Assembly: GCA_035758825.1 (NCBI GenBank)
Contig: DASTWA010000004.1
Span: 1-64,000 of the forward strand
DNA length: 64,000 nucleotides
Reading direction: 5' to 3'
Origin: JARIHD01 sp035758825
GTDB taxonomy: Bacteria > Patescibacteriota > Saccharimonadia > Saccharimonadales > UBA4665
Shown here: in pieces, positions 16,707 through 24,430 of the stretch
Numbering within the stretch: the first letter of the stretch is position 1
Layout: each line of letters starts with the position of its first letter
Notes under the pieces: model-generated
The model's database searches: none
Seen by the model: the letters and a program-made list of their open reading frames with translations, nothing else
What the model was told of the DNA's origin: nothing
Translations under genes and position numbers: made by a program

Positions 16707-18113
16707 TTACACATGCAGGCGTTCCTTGATCTGGGATATTGCCTCCCGCAGCTCGGCGTCGAGGCGGGATTCTTTTTCGATCTTTTCTACGGAGTGGATG
16801 GCGGTGGTGTGGTCTTTGCGGCCGAGTTCCCGGGCGATTTTGGGGAAGCTAAGATGCAGTTCGCTGCGCAGCATGTACATGGCCACCTGTCTTGGAACGA
16901 CAATGTCTTTGTCGCGCTTGGGGCCCATGATGTCTTCGACCGGAATTTGGAAGTGACGGGCGGTGCGCTCGATGATTTGTTTGGCGCTGATGTGCTTGGG
17001 CCTGGTTTGTCCTGTCCCGAGCAGGCTGCTGGCGACGCCGAGGTCGGGTTCGAGGCCGCGCATTTCGCAGAAGGCGAGCAGCTGGTTGAGCGCGCCTTCG
17101 AGCTCGCGGATGTTGGTCTGGAAATTGCTTGCGAGGTATTCCGCAACGCTGGTCGGAAGTTCGGTGCCATGGACATTTGCTTTGGTCTGTAGGATTGCGC
17201 AGCGCGTCTCAAGGTCTGGGATTTGCATGTCGATGCTCATCCCCCAGGCAAACCGTGAACGGAGACGTTCTTCAAGCGGGGTTATTTCGCGCGGGGGGCG
17301 GTCGCTGCTAATGATAATTTGTTTATTGGCCTGGTGGAGCGCATTAAAGGTGTGAAAGAATTCCTCCTGTACCTTTTCTTTGCCGGCAATAAACTGGATA
17401 TCGTCGACGATTAGGACGTCGGCACTGCGGTAGCGGTCGGCAAAGTCGGTGTTCTTTTTGTAGCGGACCGCGTCGACGAATTCTTGCAAGAACTGTTCGC
17501 TTGATACGTAAACTACCCGCGCGTTGTCTTTGGTGGACATAACAGCATTGCCGACCGCCTGGATGAGGTGAGTCTTGCCAATACCAACGCCTCCATACAG
17601 AAAGAGCGGGTTATACTTGATGCCCGGATTGACGGCAATTGCCTGGCAGGCAGCGTAAGCTAACTCGTTGCCGGAACCGACGATAAAGTTCTCGAAAGTG
17701 TACTTTTCGTTTAGTCCCTGGCGATAGCTGTGCGACAGGGCGCTGGATTGCGGTCTTGTAATGTCTGGGCGGGTCGGTGCGTACGTGCGGGCTGCCGGAG
17801 TAGGCGTAAGGATGATCGTCTCTTCTCCGCGATTGGCGCGGGCCGCGGCCTGGGTTGCGGATCTGTTAGGAGAGGTGTGGATCTTGTATTCGATTTTTGC
17901 GGGTTCGGCGCCATTTTTGCGGAGCGTATCGGTGATTAGCTCGTTGTATTTGCGCTCCAGTTGCTGCTTTATGAACACATTGGGGACGCCAATGGTAATA
18001 TGCTGCTCGTCGTGGTGGAGTAGGGTGGTGTTTTTGAACCACGTGATGAAGTTGCCACGAGAAACTGACAGTTCGATTTCTCCCAAAACTGCTTGCCACA
18101 GACTATTCTGCAC
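16707..18113 (-). CDS. dnaA: Chromosomal replication initiator DnaA
   Basis: A 468-residue AAA+ initiator that binds DnaA boxes and opens oriC. An N-terminal helical domain (FITWFKNT, then NVFIKQQLERKYN) precedes a variable linker. Walker A (GGVGIGKTHL) is near residue 173, Walker B (VLIVDDIQF) near 233, and the C-terminal DNA-binding helix-turn-helix has KDHTTAIHSVEKI. The start codon is GTG, with GAGGGG 11 nt upstream. The gene faces away from rpmH, and the DnaA-box-rich gap between them is the likely origin. Confidence 0.98.
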   Translation of the reverse strand: MQNSLWQAVLGEIELSVSRGNFITWFKNTTLLHHDEQHITIGVPNVFIKQQLERKYNELITDTLRKNGAEPAKIEYKIHTSPNRSATQAAARANRGEETIILTPTPAARTYAPTRPDITRPQSSALSHSYRQGLNEKYTFENFIVGSGNELAYAACQAIAVNPGIKYNPLFLYGGVGIGKTHLIQAVGNAVMSTKDNARVVYVSSEQFLQEFVDAVRYKKNTDFADRYRSADVLIVDDIQFIAGKEKVQEEFFHTFNALHQANKQIIISSDRPPREITPLEERLRSRFAWGMSIDMQIPDLETRCAILQTKANVHGTELPTSVAEYLASNFQTNIRELEGALNQLLAFCEMRGLEPDLGVASSLLGTGQTRPKHISAKQIIERTARHFQIPVEDIMGPKRDKDIVVPRQVAMYMLRSELHLSFPKIARELGRKDHTTAIHSVEKIEKESRLDAELREAISQIKERLHV

Positions 18114-18406
18114 GATCCAAATATCCCCTCTAGTCGATTACCTTACCCAAGTTGTCTACCAATCAATATACGCTAATAACCCGGAGTTTTCCACACCTTT
18201 AACGATGTCAAATATGTAACTTTGCAGAAATAGCAATAATAGGGGTTAAGTTATACACAGCTTTTATTTACACCTTAAAATCTGTGGAAAATACTTGGCT
18301 AATCGTGGAAAACTTGCTATAGTTACGGGGTTAAATATTGTTATTTTCACTAGGATAACAATCAATAAGACATAATGTGCAAAGGCGGGCGACAGGGCTA
18401 CTTAGG
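18114..18406. other. Probable chromosomal replication origin (oriC)
   Basis: An AT-rich gap between divergent dnaA and rpmH. DnaA-box-like 9-mers are TTTTCCACA (18187-18195), TTATACACA (18251-18259), TGTGGAAAA (18283-18291, reverse) and CGTGGAAAA (18304-18312, reverse). AT-rich DNA around 18210-18280 and 18325-18365 could be the unwinding element. A TTGTTAT/ATAACAA inverted repeat begins near 18337. The dnaA leader and rpmH promoters lie within it. The call rests on gene context plus boxes; strand skew was not computed. Confidence 0.75.
18295..18323 (+). promoter_or_regulatory. Upstream rpmH-operon promoter overlapping a DnaA-box-like site
   Basis: TTGGCT (18295-18300) and TATAGT (18318-18323) are exactly 17 bp apart and the spacer contains the reverse DnaA-box-like CGTGGAAAA. 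DnaA binding could therefore affect this transcript. The leader to rpmH would be about 115 nt. Confidence 0.55.
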
Positions 18407-18444
18407 TTGTCCATTGCTCCCCGATGCGGTAAAGTGAAAGCAGT
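18407..18444 (+). promoter_or_regulatory. rpmH-proximal leaderless promoter
   Basis: TTGTCC (18407-18412), a 17-bp spacer and TAAAGT (18430-18435) are followed after 9 nt by the rpmH ATG. There is no Shine-Dalgarno between the -10 and the start, so the mRNA would start at or next to the ATG. Confidence 0.6.
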
Positions 18445-18582
18445 ATGCCAAAACGAACGTATCAACCAAAGAAAGGCCACCGCGCTAAGCAGCACGGTTT
18501 CTTAAAGCGTATGGCTTCTCGCGCAGGCCGCGCGGTATTGCGCCGCCGCCGCCTTAAGGGCCGCGAGCGCCTTACGCACTAG
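18445..18582 (+). CDS. rpmH: 50S ribosomal protein L34
   Basis: A 45-residue, very basic protein with the L34 pattern: MPKRTYQPKK at the start, the HGFLKRMASRAGRAVL core and the RRRLKGRERLTH end. It is the first gene of the conserved rpmH-rnpA-yidC-jag group on the right side of the origin. It is translated from the first ATG, 9 nt after a good -10. Confidence 0.98.
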   Translation: MPKRTYQPKKGHRAKQHGFLKRMASRAGRAVLRRRRLKGRERLTH

Positions 18583-18615
18583 GCCGAACCCGCTCTTATA
18601 TTAAGAAGCGTAGCT

Positions 18616-18690
18616 AAACGGAGACTGTCCGAGAGAAATCCCAATGATCGATAAAATACACCGATTCCAGGGTCATGGCAGTCTCCGTTT
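18616..18690 (+). promoter_or_regulatory. 12-bp inverted repeat flanking the rnpA translation start
   Basis: AAACGGAGACTG (18616-18627) and its perfect complement CAGTCTCCGTTT (18679-18690) enclose 51 nt that include the rnpA start region and ATG (18644). In RNA this would put the start codon in the loop of a long-range stem whose 3' arm lies in codons 12-16 of rnpA. Its function is inferred. Confidence 0.4.
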
Positions 18691-19006
18691 TGTGTATCAG
18701 AAGGGGCAGACTGTGCGCGGACAGCACTGCTCGCTCAAGTATATTATTAATAAGCGCCGCCGCACTTTTCGCGTTGCCGTGGTAGTCAGCCGTAAGGTCC
18801 ACAAGTCGGCTGTTGTCCGCAACCGGATTCGCCGGCGTATGTATGAAGCGCTGCGCCGCAATTCCTTCAAGATTGTCCAGCCGTTCGACTTGGTGTTTAC
18901 TGCATACAGCGATCAACTCGCTGATATGCCCTCGGATCAACTGGAACGCGCTGTCTTAGAAAAATTGGAGAAGGCCGGCGTTTTTGATATGCCGGGCCGT
19001 GCATAG
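18644..19006 (+). CDS. rnpA: Ribonuclease P protein component
   Basis: A 120-residue protein with the RnpA fold signature: an aromatic and basic N-terminus (RFVYQKGQTVRGQH) and the RNR-type motif AVVRNRIRRRMYEAL at about residues 61-75. It assists the RNase P RNA in 5' tRNA maturation. Length is normal. It lies 61 bp after rpmH in the usual order. The Shine-Dalgarno is weak. Confidence 0.95.
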   Translation: MIDKIHRFQGHGSLRFVYQKGQTVRGQHCSLKYIINKRRRTFRVAVVVSRKVHKSAVVRNRIRRRMYEALRRNSFKIVQPFDLVFTAYSDQLADMPSDQLERAVLEKLEKAGVFDMPGRA

Positions 19007-19018
19007 ACGCCAAGGCAT

Positions 19019-19040
19019 GGTATAGTAAGAACCAAAGGAG
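19019..19040 (+). promoter_or_regulatory. Extended -10 promoter and Shine-Dalgarno before yidC
   Basis: TGG followed by TATAGT (19021-19026) is an extended -10. AAAGGAG at 19034-19040 is a strong Shine-Dalgarno, though 13 nt from the ATG. This promoter contrasts with the leaderless ones nearby. Confidence 0.5.
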
Positions 19041-19053
19041 AGCTAAGTACCCG

Positions 19054-19983
19054 ATGTTTACGACGTTAATCGTTCAACCAATATTCAACTTGTTGGTGCT
19101 TATATACGCATTAATTCCCGGCCATAATTTTGGCTTGGCAATCATTCTGTTTACTATTGCTGTTCGGTTCCTGATGTGGCCGCTTATAAAGAAGCAGATG
19201 CATCAGGTAAAGAAGATGCGCAAGATCCAGCCGGAGCTAAAGCGCATTAAAAAGGCTGCTGCCGGCGACAAGCGCAAAGAGCAGGTTATGATGCTCGAGC
19301 TTTATAAGGAGCGGGGGATCAACCCCTTCGGCCAGATTGGCGTGCTGCTTGTCCAAATCCCAATCCTACTGGGCTTGTATATTGGATTGCAAAAGGTCCT
19401 GAAGGACCACGAAGCGATTGTTTCGTTCGCCTATCCCTTTCTGCAGGATTTGAGCTGGTTGAAGGAAGTCGCAGCAAACATCAACCTATTTGATGCCACG
19501 CTCTTCGGGTTTATTGACCTGACCCGCCCGGCTCTCAGTGCCGGCGGCGTGTATTGGCCGGCACTTATGCTGGTCATCGGCAGTGCTGCTGTGCAGTTCT
19601 TCCAAGGGAAGCAGCTTACGCCTACTCCCAAAGATGCTAAGGGTCTCCGCGCTATTCTTCGTGAAGCCAAGACCGGCAAGCAGGCTGACCAGGCCGAAGT
19701 AAACGCAGCGATGGGCCGCAGTATGCTCTTCCTGATGCCGTTCCTCGTACTCTTGTTTACGATTCAGTTGGCATCGGCATTGAGCCTTTATTGGCTGATG
19801 AGCGGTTTGGTTGCCATCTTCCAGCAATGGATTCTGCTCCGCGAGGACGTCGAAGAGATGGAAAGTTCCACAGACAAGGCAGTGGCACGCGAGAAAAAAG
19901 CTATTGAGGCAGAGATTGTAGATAAACCAAAGGCTAGCTCCGCTAGAAAGACGGGAGCGCGCAAAAAGCGGAGGAAGAAGTAA
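19054..19983 (+). CDS. yidC: Membrane protein insertase YidC/OxaI family
   Basis: A 309-residue insertase that places proteins into the cytoplasmic membrane alone or with SecYEG. The OxaI core has five hydrophobic segments (about 5-35, 90-130, 165-190, 230-265), a charged cytoplasmic hairpin (KKQMHQVKKMRKIQPELK) and a Lys/Arg-rich C-terminal tail suited to ribosome contact. It lacks the large periplasmic domain of Gram-negative YidC, consistent with a Gram-positive-like cell. The next gene begins directly after its stop. Confidence 0.95.
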   Translation: MFTTLIVQPIFNLLVLIYALIPGHNFGLAIILFTIAVRFLMWPLIKKQMHQVKKMRKIQPELKRIKKAAAGDKRKEQVMMLELYKERGINPFGQIGVLLVQIPILLGLYIGLQKVLKDHEAIVSFAYPFLQDLSWLKEVAANINLFDATLFGFIDLTRPALSAGGVYWPALMLVIGSAAVQFFQGKQLTPTPKDAKGLRAILREAKTGKQADQAEVNAAMGRSMLFLMPFLVLLFTIQLASALSLYWLMSGLVAIFQQWILLREDVEEMESSTDKAVAREKKAIEAEIVDKPKASSARKTGARKKRRKK

Positions 19984-20439
19984 ATGGAAGAAGCCATTCA
20001 GTACGCAAAGAAATACCTAGAAGATATCCTGTCATTCTTTGGACTTAATACTGATGTGTATGCCACCAGCGAAGATGACGTCATTGAGCTGGAGGTACCA
20101 TCCACCCACCTGAATGGCTTCCTTATCGGCCAGCGCGGCGAAAACATGCGGGCTCTCCAGTTTTTGGTCAGTAACGCCCTTAAAAACCAGGGCCATGGAT
20201 ACACCCGCGTGAATGTCGATATTGCCGACTACAAAAAACAACGTGCCGAGCGTCTGAGCCAGCGCGCCGAAGAGTGGATGAAGAAGGTACGGGACAGCGG
20301 GGATCCAATGGAACTCAAGCCGATGAGCGCCGTCGACCGGCGCACGATCCACAAATTGGCTCAGGAATATGGCCTAGCCAGCGAGTCAATCGGCGAAGGC
20401 CGCGACCGCCGCATCGTCCTCAAACCGTCCGAAGAATAA
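19984..20439 (+). CDS. jag: KhpB/Jag RNA-binding protein (KH plus R3H)
   Basis: A 151-residue protein with a KH-type domain carrying the GxxG-like loop (LIGQRGENMRALQFLV, about residues 40-60) and a C-terminal R3H domain with the RRTIHKLAQEYGLASES core. It lacks the separate Jag_N domain found in longer homologues. KhpB-type proteins bind RNA and influence cell envelope growth in Gram-positives. It is directly linked to yidC (TAA then ATG), as in many bacteria. Confidence 0.93.
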   Translation: MEEAIQYAKKYLEDILSFFGLNTDVYATSEDDVIELEVPSTHLNGFLIGQRGENMRALQFLVSNALKNQGHGYTRVNVDIADYKKQRAERLSQRAEEWMKKVRDSGDPMELKPMSAVDRRTIHKLAQEYGLASESIGEGRDRRIVLKPSEE

Positions 20440-21356
20440 TGAAGATAATCTTCTCCAGTATCAACGTTGCCGCAAGCCGGCACGGTCTAAAGTCCCCTGA
20501 ATGGTTAGGGGGCTTTGCTAAAGGTGCGCACTGTGACGGTGTGGAGTACATGCCAGTTTACGATTTGTTGCCGGGCCATACGCCTGCTGCAATTGCGAAA
20601 GCGGTGCGTACGGGGGCGCTGGTATTGAATTCTCTCCACGCCACATTTCGAGAAACGAGTGTCTCAGAGAGCGAGATGACAGAAGTGTCTGGCGGCAAAA
20701 GTATTATGAGTAGGGCCATGACATCTAGGGTCGGAAGGTTAGTCCTACCAGAGGCGCGAGAATCGGCCAGCATAATGGGGGCTATCCAAGAAGAAATTGG
20801 TGAGAGGCTGCCAGTCACTCTTTATCCGCAGCGTTCGATGGAGCAAGAATACGCGCAGGTCAGGGCGGCACGTGGCAAAGTACATTTATTTCAGCCGAGA
20901 GATCAAGTTGCACGACTGACGCGGACGAATACTTTGATGGGATTTGCCGGCAATCTTCGTGGGTTGCGGGGGTATGATTACGCCTTGGACACCTATCACG
21001 TGCGTCGAAGGTATGGCAGCGATGAACCGGGGGTAATCAGTAATACTGAACTCTCGGTGCCTTTTATGGCGCCTAATACGAGATCCCTACATCTGTCTTT
21101 AAACAGAGGTGATATTTCGGGTGAGTCTCATATCCCCACGTTGCTCGAAGCCCAGCAAGCCTTGCGTGGTGAGTATACGGGTGAGTTGCGCGATATGCTC
21201 GATACCGTCAAAGCAGAGGGCTCCCCAGAATACACGGTAATCGAGGCGACCCTGGACGGCATCGCGGCTGCCTCCGGTCACCATACGCTACCGGATCTGC
21301 AAAAGGACTACGCCGACATTGCTGACGGATTCCGCGAATACTGGCAGGGCGCCTAG
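20439..21356 (+). CDS. Hypothetical protein, possible TIM-barrel sugar-isomerase-like fold
   Basis: This start is an ATG overlapping the jag stop by one base (TAATG); upstream in-frame starts lie inside jag. The 305-residue product begins MKIIFSSINVAASR and continues GVEYMPVYDLLPG and LNSLHATFRE. That beta-alpha rhythm, with acidic and His residues at strand ends, recalls xylose-isomerase-like or AP-endonuclease-2-like barrels, but no full metal-site set is convincing. It is translationally coupled to jag. Its stop overlaps the convergent glycosyltransferase stop in a shared CTAG. Confidence 0.7.
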   Translation: MKIIFSSINVAASRHGLKSPEWLGGFAKGAHCDGVEYMPVYDLLPGHTPAAIAKAVRTGALVLNSLHATFRETSVSESEMTEVSGGKSIMSRAMTSRVGRLVLPEARESASIMGAIQEEIGERLPVTLYPQRSMEQEYAQVRAARGKVHLFQPRDQVARLTRTNTLMGFAGNLRGLRGYDYALDTYHVRRRYGSDEPGVISNTELSVPFMAPNTRSLHLSLNRGDISGESHIPTLLEAQQALRGEYTGELRDMLDTVKAEGSPEYTVIEATLDGIAAASGHHTLPDLQKDYADIADGFREYWQGA

Positions 21357-22477
21357 GCTGCGATTGTTTCGCCCAGATCTTCTTTGTAGATAATAAGCGT
21401 TTCTTCGGCCATGGTCCGCCAGGAGTATTTTTGGAGACGTGAGTAGCCCTTTTTTATGAGCTCAGCCTTGAGTTTCTTGTCCGTTAGGACTTTGTCCAGC
21501 TTGTCGGCGATGTCCTGGGGCCTTTTGGCGTCAAAATAGTAAGCCGCGTCGCCATATACCTCGGGCATGACGCTGGCATTGCTGGAGACAACCGCTGCGC
21601 CGTGGGCCATCGCTTCGAGCGGCGGCAGGCCGAACCCTTCGCTCAGAGAGGCGAACACATATGCCTGACAGTGTTCGTATAGCCACTTTAGTTCGGCGTC
21701 GCTTACAAAGCCGGGTAGGATAATACTTTGGAACGAGTCCCGTTTGCCGGCCCAGTCGATGAGTTCGACCATGTGCTTTTCGGTGCGCTTACCGGTCATG
21801 ACAAGTTTGAGCTGCGGATGCTTTTTAAGGAGACGCTCGAAGCCTTCTATTAAGCGGGGGAGGTTTTTGTGAGGAAAGGCAGTGCCGACATATAGCAAAA
21901 AGTCGCCCTGCACATCTTTGGGTTTTTCGGCTTTGCCGGCAAGAGGCGGCTCACTGGCCTCGTAGGTAACGACGAGCTTCTTTTTGGTAAACGGCTGCCG
22001 ATTGGCAAATTCATCGGCGACGGTTTGGGCCGGAACGATAATATGCTTTGACTTACGATGGCTCCACCACACCAAGAACTTATAGAGGCCCATTTTGGCT
22101 TTGTATAGCACCATCGGTGTCGAGCCGCGGCGTACAAAGCAGTACATGGTCGTATCGTGGGTGGTTGTTACGATGTTGCCAAAGTAGAGCAGGGGCTGCT
22201 GGGTCATAGTGAAGTGTACAAGGTCGGCTTTTAGGAGGTAAAGCTGCCAAGCAAAACGCAGTTGGTGCAGGGGATTGAGTGAAAATTGCGGGTAGGGGCA
22301 GGGGAGTGCAGTGAAGTTCTTATTTTTGGGTTCCCAAGGATCATCGGGTTGTAGGAGTATGGTGTAGCGATGAAAGGTGTCGATATCCTGGAGATGTTCG
22401 ATCAGGCGGTCGGTATAGCGGCCGGTTGTCGACCGGCGGATGCGAGCGTCGATGACGATGTGTTTGGGTGTAGCCAT
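21353..22477 (-). CDS. GT4-family glycosyltransferase
   Basis: The likely start is the ATG at 22477, giving 374 residues that begin MATPKHIVIDARIRRSTTGRY; upstream in-frame sequence runs into the opposite promoter. The GT-B fold is indicated by FLLYVGTAFPHKNLPRLIEG at the start of the second Rossmann domain and by the nucleotide-sugar site AYVFASLSEGFGLPPLEAMA (GT4 E-x7-E pattern). It transfers a sugar from an activated donor during surface glycan assembly. It is divergent from the Wzy/WaaL-like gene with a shared palindromic -10. Confidence 0.9.
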   Translation of the reverse strand: MATPKHIVIDARIRRSTTGRYTDRLIEHLQDIDTFHRYTILLQPDDPWEPKNKNFTALPCPYPQFSLNPLHQLRFAWQLYLLKADLVHFTMTQQPLLYFGNIVTTTHDTTMYCFVRRGSTPMVLYKAKMGLYKFLVWWSHRKSKHIIVPAQTVADEFANRQPFTKKKLVVTYEASEPPLAGKAEKPKDVQGDFLLYVGTAFPHKNLPRLIEGFERLLKKHPQLKLVMTGKRTEKHMVELIDWAGKRDSFQSIILPGFVSDAELKWLYEHCQAYVFASLSEGFGLPPLEAMAHGAAVVSSNASVMPEVYGDAAYYFDAKRPQDIADKLDKVLTDKKLKAELIKKGYSRLQKYSWRTMAEETLIIYKEDLGETIAA

Positions 22478-22480
22478 ATT

Positions 22481-22494
22481 GCTATAATTATAGC
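22481..22494. promoter_or_regulatory. Shared palindromic -10 driving two divergent leaderless genes
   Basis: GCTATAATTATAGC is a perfect 14-bp palindrome holding TATAAT on both strands. The plus-strand ATG (22497) is 8 nt after its TATAAT (22483-22488). The minus-strand ATG (22477) is 9 nt after its TATAAT (22492-22487). Only 19 bp separate the two start codons. Confidence 0.65.
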
Positions 22495-22496
22495 TA

Positions 22497-23786
22497 ATGC
22501 AGACTCTTAAGAGAATTCCTTCAGTGGTAAGCATGGTTTTGCTGGGTTATATGCCGCTGCATATCTTTTTGTCGCAGTGGCTCAGCACGTATACCGGCGG
22601 CCTGGAGGCTTGGAAGGTGGGCAAGGATGTACTGCTTTTTGGGGTGGTTTTGTTCACAATTTGTTTGGTTTTTGCACAGGGAAAGGGTACTAGGGCCTTC
22701 AAGATCCTGGTGGCAGCGACTACTGTTTACGGGCTGCTACATTTCTTGCTTTGGGCGCTTTACCCGGATATTTACAGCCGGAGCGCAGAGATCGGAATTA
22801 TCTACAACACGCGCGTGCCAATGTACGCAGTTCTCGGGTTTGGTGCACTTTTACTGCATCCTAAGTTCGTTTTTAGTTCAGTTATCAAAGTTATGCTGGC
22901 TATCAGCACTTTGGTAGCAATGTTCGGTGTTTTCCAGTACTTTTTGCCCGGTGATCTGCTAACGCATTTTGGCTATAGTCTCGAACGCGGCGTCCGCCCT
23001 GCCTTTTATATCGATGACAATACCTCGCTGCCGGTCCGCGTCATGTCAACGCTCCGCGAACCTAACGCGCTTGGGGCGTATCTGGTTCTGCCCGCGTTGA
23101 TGCTTGTTTCGTTGCTGGTACGGGTTAAAGACCTGCAAAAACGGTATCTGCTAGCCGCTGCGCTAGTAGTTCACCTGGCCGCCCTTGCCCTTACCCAATC
23201 ACGAAGCGCCATGCTGGGGCTGGTGGTGGCAGTGGGTCTGTGGGCGTGGTGGCAATACCGCGGCTGGTTACTGCGGACTGTCAAACGGTACTGGCCGGTT
23301 GTGGCTGCGTTGTTCGTAGTTGGCGCCGGGAGTCTGTACGCCATCCGTAATACGGCGTTCTTTGAAAGCTACGTAATTCATAGCAACCAGAATGAGCAGG
23401 TCGAAGACCTTGATTCGAATGACTACCACGCACTGTTTATCAGGCAGGGTCTAGAGGGCATCCAGGAACAGCCGCTGGGGCATGGGCCGGGTACGGCAGG
23501 CTTGGCGTCAATCCAAAATCCAGCAGGCAGTTTTCTGACAGAGAATTATTATATTCAGGTTGGCTACGAGGTTGGCTTGATTGGGCTAGCACTCTTCGTA
23601 TGTATCAATGTCTGGCTGTATAAACTGGTACGGCGTAGCACTAGCCACTGGGCGCCGGTCATCCTGGCTGCTTTTTGGGCGTACTTCATCACAAATATGC
23701 TGCTCCACACCTGGAGTAATGAGGCGGTGGCGGCACAGTGGTGGGTTCTGGCCGGCATGATTTCAGTTATTGACGTAAAGGACTAG
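22497..23786 (+). CDS. O-antigen ligase/polymerase-like membrane protein (Wzy/WaaL family)
   Basis: A 429-residue polytopic protein with about 11-12 hydrophobic segments and one long extracytoplasmic loop in the C-terminal half (about residues 290-350). That loop contains the RQGLEGIQEQPLGHGPGTAG stretch typical of the Wzy_C domain. Such proteins polymerise or ligate lipid-linked glycans outside the membrane. Which of the two it does here cannot be told from sequence. Its 3' end overlaps the convergent methyltransferase by 24 nt. Confidence 0.85.
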   Translation: MQTLKRIPSVVSMVLLGYMPLHIFLSQWLSTYTGGLEAWKVGKDVLLFGVVLFTICLVFAQGKGTRAFKILVAATTVYGLLHFLLWALYPDIYSRSAEIGIIYNTRVPMYAVLGFGALLLHPKFVFSSVIKVMLAISTLVAMFGVFQYFLPGDLLTHFGYSLERGVRPAFYIDDNTSLPVRVMSTLREPNALGAYLVLPALMLVSLLVRVKDLQKRYLLAAALVVHLAALALTQSRSAMLGLVVAVGLWAWWQYRGWLLRTVKRYWPVVAALFVVGAGSLYAIRNTAFFESYVIHSNQNEQVEDLDSNDYHALFIRQGLEGIQEQPLGHGPGTAGLASIQNPAGSFLTENYYIQVGYEVGLIGLALFVCINVWLYKLVRRSTSHWAPVILAAFWAYFITNMLLHTWSNEAVAAQWWVLAGMISVIDVKD

Positions 23787-24371
23787 CTTTTTCCAAGACG
23801 GGAATGCCTTGCGCTGCTTCCAGGCAATGCTTTTTGGCCCTGTGAATGTATAGACTGAAGTAGCAGAGTGCTCGAATGGCTTCTTGCGAATGTCGAGAGG
23901 GCGGAATTCGCCGTCCTTTATTGGTTTATTTACCTCGTCGAGCGGCCAGATGCAGTTTGTAATAAGCGCATGTTTAAACTTTGGGACAACGTTGTGCAGG
24001 AAGTCGTGCACCATATCATCTGACAAATGCTGAAGCACGTCCTTGACTATTAGAAGGTCGGCCTTAGGTATTTTGTGGATTGCGTCCGGCTTAATGGTCA
24101 TAAAACGTACATTATTTTTGCCGTATAACTGATTGTTGCGTTCGACTACCGACGATACGATATCAACTCCGGTATACTTTGCGTCTCCCCAGTCGATCAA
24201 TTTCGAGAACTGCCAGTCGCCGCAGCCGTAGTCAGTGATGGAGCGTATGTTGTTCTCACGAATAAATGTTTCGAGGTAATTCCGGTATCCTCTAGTCACA
24301 GATGGTAGGGAGCCGTGGCCCGAGCCAAACCCCCAAGTGTTGCTATTGTAGATTTCGTCAAAAACTCCCAT
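23763..24371 (-). CDS. Class I SAM-dependent methyltransferase
   Basis: A 202-residue protein with a SAM-binding motif (ITDYGCGDWQFSKL, about residues 43-56), the acidic motif II (KYTGVDIVSS) and LIVKDVLQHLSD as post-motif region. The size fits a single Rossmann-fold methyltransferase. A GAGGGG Shine-Dalgarno lies 4 nt before the ATG. Its position among glycosyltransferases suggests it methylates a sugar or a glycan end, but the substrate is not known. Confidence 0.85.
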   Translation of the reverse strand: MGVFDEIYNSNTWGFGSGHGSLPSVTRGYRNYLETFIRENNIRSITDYGCGDWQFSKLIDWGDAKYTGVDIVSSVVERNNQLYGKNNVRFMTIKPDAIHKIPKADLLIVKDVLQHLSDDMVHDFLHNVVPKFKHALITNCIWPLDEVNKPIKDGEFRPLDIRKKPFEHSATSVYTFTGPKSIAWKQRKAFPSWKKLVLYVNN

Positions 24372-24417
24372 GGTTCCCCTCGAATAACCTTAATTACTAT
24401 TTAACCATTTTTTGAGA

Positions 24418-24430
24418 TATAATTTGAGAT
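24418..24430 (+). promoter_or_regulatory. Leaderless promoter of the WbdD-like methyltransferase
   Basis: A consensus TATAAT (24418-24423) ends 7 nt before the ATG at 24431. There is no Shine-Dalgarno in the gap, and the upstream 40 bp are very AT-rich. Confidence 0.6.

Noticed and set aside
16503..17192. 229-codon plus-strand ORF across the dnaA 3' end
   Set aside because: Mostly antisense to dnaA, with a composition expected of a shadow frame; no ribosome site or recognisable domain.
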